A stretch of DNA of 64,000 nt from Esteya vermicola. Lineage: Eukaryota; Ascomycota; Sordariomycetes; Ophiostomatales; Ophiostomataceae. The translations under genes and the position numbers were made by a program. Shown here piece after piece: positions 60,734 to 64,000 of the stretch. The DNA lies in assembly GCA_002778215.1 (NCBI GenBank), contig PCDM01000007.1, positions 1,984,001-2,048,000 on the forward strand, written 5' to 3'. The notes below the pieces were generated by a model. That model saw only the letters and a list, made by a program, of their open reading frames with translations, ran no database searches and had not been told where the DNA came from. Every line of letters starts with the position of its first letter. The first letter of the stretch is position 1.

Positions 60734-62140
60734 ATGGCCCTCCCACCACTCCCCCAAACGGCAGACTCCACAGCCACGCCTCTGTCCTGGTTCGCCTTTG
60801 ACGAGGCCCGGCAGCGCTGGCTCGACGTCAGGCACCAGCCAGCAGGCGGCAGCTCCAGCTCTGGCTCAGACTCTTTCTCAGACTCTTTCTCTGGCTCTTC
60901 CTCAGGCTCTTCCTCAGGCTCTTCCTCTGGCTCTGCTGCCCCAGACGCGGACGACCTCACCCTCGTCACCTGGAACGTCGACGCCTTCTCTCCCCGCCCC
61001 GCCGACCGCATCGCCGGCATCCTCGACGCCATCCGGACTCGCCCCGGACCAGCTCCGGCACCCGACCTGCTCTTTCTCCAAGAGGTCTCCCGTGCCGCCT
61101 GGGAGCGCCTGCTGCAGGACCCCTGGATCCGCCGGCACTGGTACGTCGGCATGATTGTCCGGGCCAAGACGGTCACGGACGGAGTCGACAGAGAGGACGG
61201 AGAGCACGGCGAGCACGGCGAGCCTCCTCTGCGGTTTGGCAGTGGCCGCTTCAGCACCATGACGCTCGTCTCGCGGCGGTTCAGCCGGAGGAGGAGGAGT
61301 AGTAGAGACGACGACGACAAGACCAGCACTCGCACCAGCAGACGGGCCCTGGGAGCCATATGGCAGGTCGACTATCCCAGCCTCTTTGGCCGCTATGCCG
61401 TCTGCTGCGAGATTCACGTGCGCAGACGGACGGCCGACGGCCGAGACGAGGACGCCCTCGTCCGCCTGGCCAACGTCCACCTCGACTCCCTCCAGATCCG
61501 CCCGAGCAAGCGGCCCCGCCAGCTCCAGATCGTCTCGGGCATCCTGCACCACGTGCCTCTCTCGGCCGCCGCAGCCTCGCCAGCCTCCTCTACCTCCACC
61601 ACGTCTCCACTGTCTCCCACGTCTCCCACGTCTCCCCTATCGCCCACCTCACCCTTGTCGCCCTCCTCCTCCTCCCTGCTGTCGACCCTCGCTTCGGCCC
61701 TGTCCAAGAGACACGACGGCAAAGCCTCTACCGACTCTGTCTCGGCCGCCCCCCCTCCTACGGCTGCCCCATCTACCCTCTCTGCCCTCCCCCCACCCCA
61801 CGGCCTCGTCGCCGGCGACTTCAACCCCGTCCTGCCCGACGAAGACGAGCCCCTCGTCGCCGCCAACGGCCTCCTCGACGCTTGGCAGCACCTCTATCCC
61901 CACGTCCCCGGCGCCACCTGGGGCATCGACGGCCAGCGACCCTATCCCCCGGCACGCCTCGACAAGGTCGCCGTCGTCGGCCTCGAGCCACGGGCCATGA
62001 CCATTCTCCATCCCGGGACTGTTGACGCTGAGCATCAGCACCAACAACATCAAGAGCAGCAACAACAACACCAGGCCACTGTTCCCTGGAGCGACCACTC
62101 GGGGCTCTGGTGTTCCTTCCGCGTGGCGGCCCAGAAATGA
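60734..62140 (+). CDS. Endonuclease/exonuclease/phosphatase-family protein, TDP2-like
   Basis: 468 residues from MALPPLPQTA. A Ser/Gly repeat (about 39-67) precedes the catalytic fold. Motif 1 is LVTWNVDAF (Trp80, Asn81), motif 2 DLLFLQEVS (Glu117, metal ligand), then LANVHLDSL, GDFNPVLPDEDE (GD-x-N) and VPWSDHSGLWCSF (SDH at about 453-455). The set TWN / LQE / GDxN / SDH is that of tyrosyl-DNA phosphodiesterase 2, which removes Top2 peptides from 5' DNA ends. Other EEP enzymes share parts of it, so TDP2 activity is an inference. Low-complexity Ser/Thr/Pro (SPTSPTSPLSPT) and basic inserts separate the motifs. Starting at 60614 instead would add a 40-residue Arg/Ser-rich, acid-free leader resembling a mitochondrial presequence, though that stretch is coded by a polypyrimidine tract. 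Confidence 0.85.
   Translation: MALPPLPQTADSTATPLSWFAFDEARQRWLDVRHQPAGGSSSSGSDSFSDSFSGSSSGSSSGSSSGSAAPDADDLTLVTWNVDAFSPRPADRIAGILDAIRTRPGPAPAPDLLFLQEVSRAAWERLLQDPWIRRHWYVGMIVRAKTVTDGVDREDGEHGEHGEPPLRFGSGRFSTMTLVSRRFSRRRRSSRDDDDKTSTRTSRRALGAIWQVDYPSLFGRYAVCCEIHVRRRTADGRDEDALVRLANVHLDSLQIRPSKRPRQLQIVSGILHHVPLSAAAASPASSTSTTSPLSPTSPTSPLSPTSPLSPSSSSLLSTLASALSKRHDGKASTDSVSAAPPPTAAPSTLSALPPPHGLVAGDFNPVLPDEDEPLVAANGLLDAWQHLYPHVPGATWGIDGQRPYPPARLDKVAVVGLEPRAMTILHPGTVDAEHQHQQHQEQQQQHQATVPWSDHSGLWCSFRVAAQK
60874..60935 (+). repeat. GGCTCTTCCTCA 12-bp coding repeat in the TDP2-like gene
   Basis: Imperfect in-frame units coding (D/G)SFS and GSSS in tandem before the catalytic domain. Confidence 0.8.
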
Positions 62141-62524
62141 CCAGCCCGGCCGAGAAGGAGAGAAGAAACCAAGCACTCGTGCCTGTGTCTACGTCACGCT
62201 GAGCAATAATGCTTAGTCAGCATTTATTCAGACCCTAGACAGTCTACGGCCATCCATCCATAGATGGCATGCTTGCGTCTGTCCTGTGAGCCAGTGCCAC
62301 AGGGCTTCCAGACCATGCAAACATTCGGGAACGAGCATTCGGGAACGAGCATTCGGGAACGAGCATTGAAAAGCTGTCAGAAGCATTCAGAAGCATTCAG
62401 AAGCATCAATTAAGGGGGAATCACGTAGACCAAGCATTTACCATGTTGCCAACCAGACTGTATTAGAGACAATTGCAAAAAGAAAATGAAATAAGAAGAA
62501 CAATAAACAAGGCCGTCACCCTCC
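62141..62524. other. Convergent spacer with two adjacent minisatellites
   Basis: Lies between the phosphodiesterase and kinase stop codons. No gene. It contains the minisatellites at 62322-62407, and the part nearest the kinase (62408-62510) is A-rich. Confidence 0.5.
62322..62407. repeat. Two abutting minisatellites, 14-bp CATTCGGGAACGAG and 10-bp CAGAAGCATT
   Basis: Three perfect 14-bp copies (62322-62363), a 14-bp bridge, then about three 10-bp copies (62378-62407). Both units contain CATT. They sit in the shared 3' region of two convergent genes. Confidence 0.9.
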
Positions 62525-64000
62525 TCAGACCATCATGGGAAAGTGGCTCTCGTTGAGCAGACTCGTGCTCGCCACAAAGCTGAAGCCGCCAAAGGGGTCG
62601 TCCTTGTAGCTCGTGCCCGACACCGATCCGCCGCCTCCCTGGCGCCCCGATGCCCGGTGTCCGGCACCGCTGCCCGGCGCCTTGTTGGACAGCACCGGCG
62701 ACGCCGGCGGCAAGGTCGGGCTCATGGGCATTTCCGTGAACTCGGGCGCAAAGTTCTCGGCCAGCTCGGGGTCCGTAATGACCGGCTGGATGGGCGGCTC
62801 GAGCTGGCGCGCCTCGAGCCGCTTCCAGTCAATCTTGCGGAAGAACCGGTGGCCCTGGATGGTGGCCAGGTCCTTGGGCATGTTGGCGCCGAGCCGCTTG
62901 CGCGGGTTCTTTTGCAGCAGCCGCAGCAGCAGCTCCTTGGCGTCGGGGCTGAGAAAGTAGGGCAGCACGAGCTTCTGGCGCACAATGTTGTCCTGGATCT
63001 TGGCGTTGTTGCGGCCGCGGAACGGCGGATTGCCCGTCAGCAGGTCGTACCCGAGCGCCCCAAACGACCACCAGTCGACGGCCCGGCCGTACTTTTGTCC
63101 GAGCACAATCTCGGGCGCCATGTACTCGACCGTGCCGAGGATCGAGTGGCAGCAGGCCGCGTCGTCTTCGCCGCCATTACCGCCTCCTCCGCCCACACCC
63201 GATGAGGACGAGCCCTGGCCGGGCAGGGCCACCTTGGACAGGCCAAAGTCGGTCAGCAGCAGGTGGCCCTCGGCGTCGAGCAGGCAGTTCTCCGGCTTGA
63301 GGTCGCGGTAGACGACGCCGAGCGTGTCGTGCAGGTGGGACAGCGCCAGCACCATCTCGGCCATGTAAAAGGCGGCCGTCGGCTCGCTGAACATGCGCTC
63401 GGCGCTGAGGTGCGTAAACAGCTCGCCGCCCTGGCCGTACTCGAGGATGAGGTAGAGCTTCTCGCGGTCCTGGAAGGCGTAAAACAGCTTGACGACAAAG
63501 GGGTGCCGGTTGACCGACTCGAGGATCTGCCGCTCCGTCTTGGTCTGCTCCACCAGCTTCTTCTGCACCACGAGCGACGCCTTCTTGAACTGCTTCTGCG
63601 CGTACAGCCGGCCCGTCGCGCGCTGCTTCACCAGCAGCACCGTCCCGTACGAGCCTTTGCCGAGGCACCGCAGCGGCTCAAACTCGTCGGCCGTCATCTT
63701 CTTCTTCTTGGTCGTCTTCTCCTTCTCCTCCCGCTCCCGTTCCTCCCGCTCCTCCTCTGCCACCTCCTTCTGGTCCTTCTCCTCCCTCGCCTTGTCGTAG
63801 GCATGCAGGTCCGTGGCGGTGGTGACGTCAAAGTTGGCCAGCGGGTCGTCGTCGACAATCTTATAGTCGCTCTGGCTGTGGCTGAGGCTGTGGCTGGGAC
63901 CAAGGCCAAGACCGAGGCCGAGGCCAGGCGTGTCGGCCACCAGACCGTCCTCGACCGTCCAGTGCACGCCTCCCTGCACGCCGCCCTGTACGCTCTCGCT
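62525..64000 (-). CDS. psk1: AGC-family Ser/Thr protein kinase, Psk1 / S6-kinase-like (5' end outside the window)
   Basis: The reading frame is open to the right-hand edge with no ATG near it, so the N terminus is missing; about 491 residues are visible. After an acidic/basic KEVAEEEREEREREEKEK helix, the catalytic domain starts FEPLRCLGKGSYGTVLLV (glycine loop), AQKQFKK (Lys), VVYRDLKPENCLLD (catalytic loop), LLTDFGLSKV (DFG) and LGTVEYMAPEIV. A Gly/Ser-rich insert stretches the activation loop; the PDK1-site position reads CHSILGT with Ser. VDWWSFGALGYDLLTGNPPF and KRLGANMPKDLATIQGHRFF fit fission-yeast Psk1 and S6 kinases. The AGC tail shows PPIQPVITDPELAENFAPEF, a turn-motif MSPTLPP and the hydrophobic motif FGGFSFVAS. 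Likely acts downstream of TORC1. Confidence 0.92.
   Translation of the reverse strand, partial: SESVQGGVQGGVHWTVEDGLVADTPGLGLGLGLGPSHSLSHSQSDYKIVDDDPLANFDVTTATDLHAYDKAREEKDQKEVAEEEREEREREEKEKTTKKKKMTADEFEPLRCLGKGSYGTVLLVKQRATGRLYAQKQFKKASLVVQKKLVEQTKTERQILESVNRHPFVVKLFYAFQDREKLYLILEYGQGGELFTHLSAERMFSEPTAAFYMAEMVLALSHLHDTLGVVYRDLKPENCLLDAEGHLLLTDFGLSKVALPGQGSSSSGVGGGGGNGGEDDAACCHSILGTVEYMAPEIVLGQKYGRAVDWWSFGALGYDLLTGNPPFRGRNNAKIQDNIVRQKLVLPYFLSPDAKELLLRLLQKNPRKRLGANMPKDLATIQGHRFFRKIDWKRLEARQLEPPIQPVITDPELAENFAPEFTEMPMSPTLPPASPVLSNKAPGSGAGHRASGRQGGGGSVSGTSYKDDPFGGFSFVASTSLLNESHFPMMV

Noticed and set aside
62322..62407. CRISPR-like regular repeats
   Set aside because: Direct tandem units without unique spacers, in a eukaryotic 3' region; a minisatellite.

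Overview
The window reads as a segment of a filamentous ascomycete (Pezizomycotina) nuclear genome. The evidence is genes carrying 0-4 short introns with GT..AG borders, GC-rich coding sequence, and fungal-specific families: a Zn2Cys6 regulator, a Dal5-type permease, a Mep2-type ammonium transporter, a verprolin, F-box and BTB proteins, and a DUF6601-like membrane protein. Short GTACGAGTAC/GTACTCCGTAC-type words in the spacers also recall Eurotiomycete genomes, but I would not name an order with confidence. There is no bacterial operon structure, CRISPR array, transposon or recognisable tRNA/rRNA gene.

Layout. 0-16 kb is a dense housekeeping block of alternating convergent and divergent genes: a tail-anchor-like low-complexity protein, verprolin/WIP, a probable mitochondrial membrane protein, a CHORD-CS co-chaperone, a glutaredoxin-like protein, an HpcH/HpaI aldolase, LSM8, a nucleoside hydrolase and an N-terminally anchored coiled-coil protein. 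16-29 kb is sparser: a polytopic membrane protein, an SDR reductase, a degenerate repeat-protein relic, an F-box protein, a small Cys-containing protein and a conserved unknown. 29-41 kb holds metabolic and transport genes: pyroglutamyl peptidase, YqjM-type old yellow enzyme, F-box/ankyrin protein, MFS permease, BTB protein and secreted GH5 glycosidase. 41-64 kb has large spacers and a Zn2Cys6 factor, a DUF6601-like protein, a 1405-residue coiled-coil protein, the ammonium transporter, a BRCT-only protein beside a TDP2-like phosphodiesterase, and the C-terminal part of a Psk1/S6K-like AGC kinase cut by the window edge.

How the parts relate. Most neighbours look functionally independent, as is normal in fungi. 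The pairings worth attention are the BRCT and TDP2-like genes (both of DNA end-processing families, same strand, adjacent), the nitrogen-acquisition genes (Mep2-like transporter with three upstream HGATAR sites; Dal5-like permease; pyroglutamyl peptidase) and several very tight convergent pairs (35-119 bp between stop codons), where 3' UTRs probably overlap. No coherent secondary-metabolite cluster is present. Exon borders below were chosen by reading frame, splice consensus and family alignment from memory; none is supported by RNA data here.
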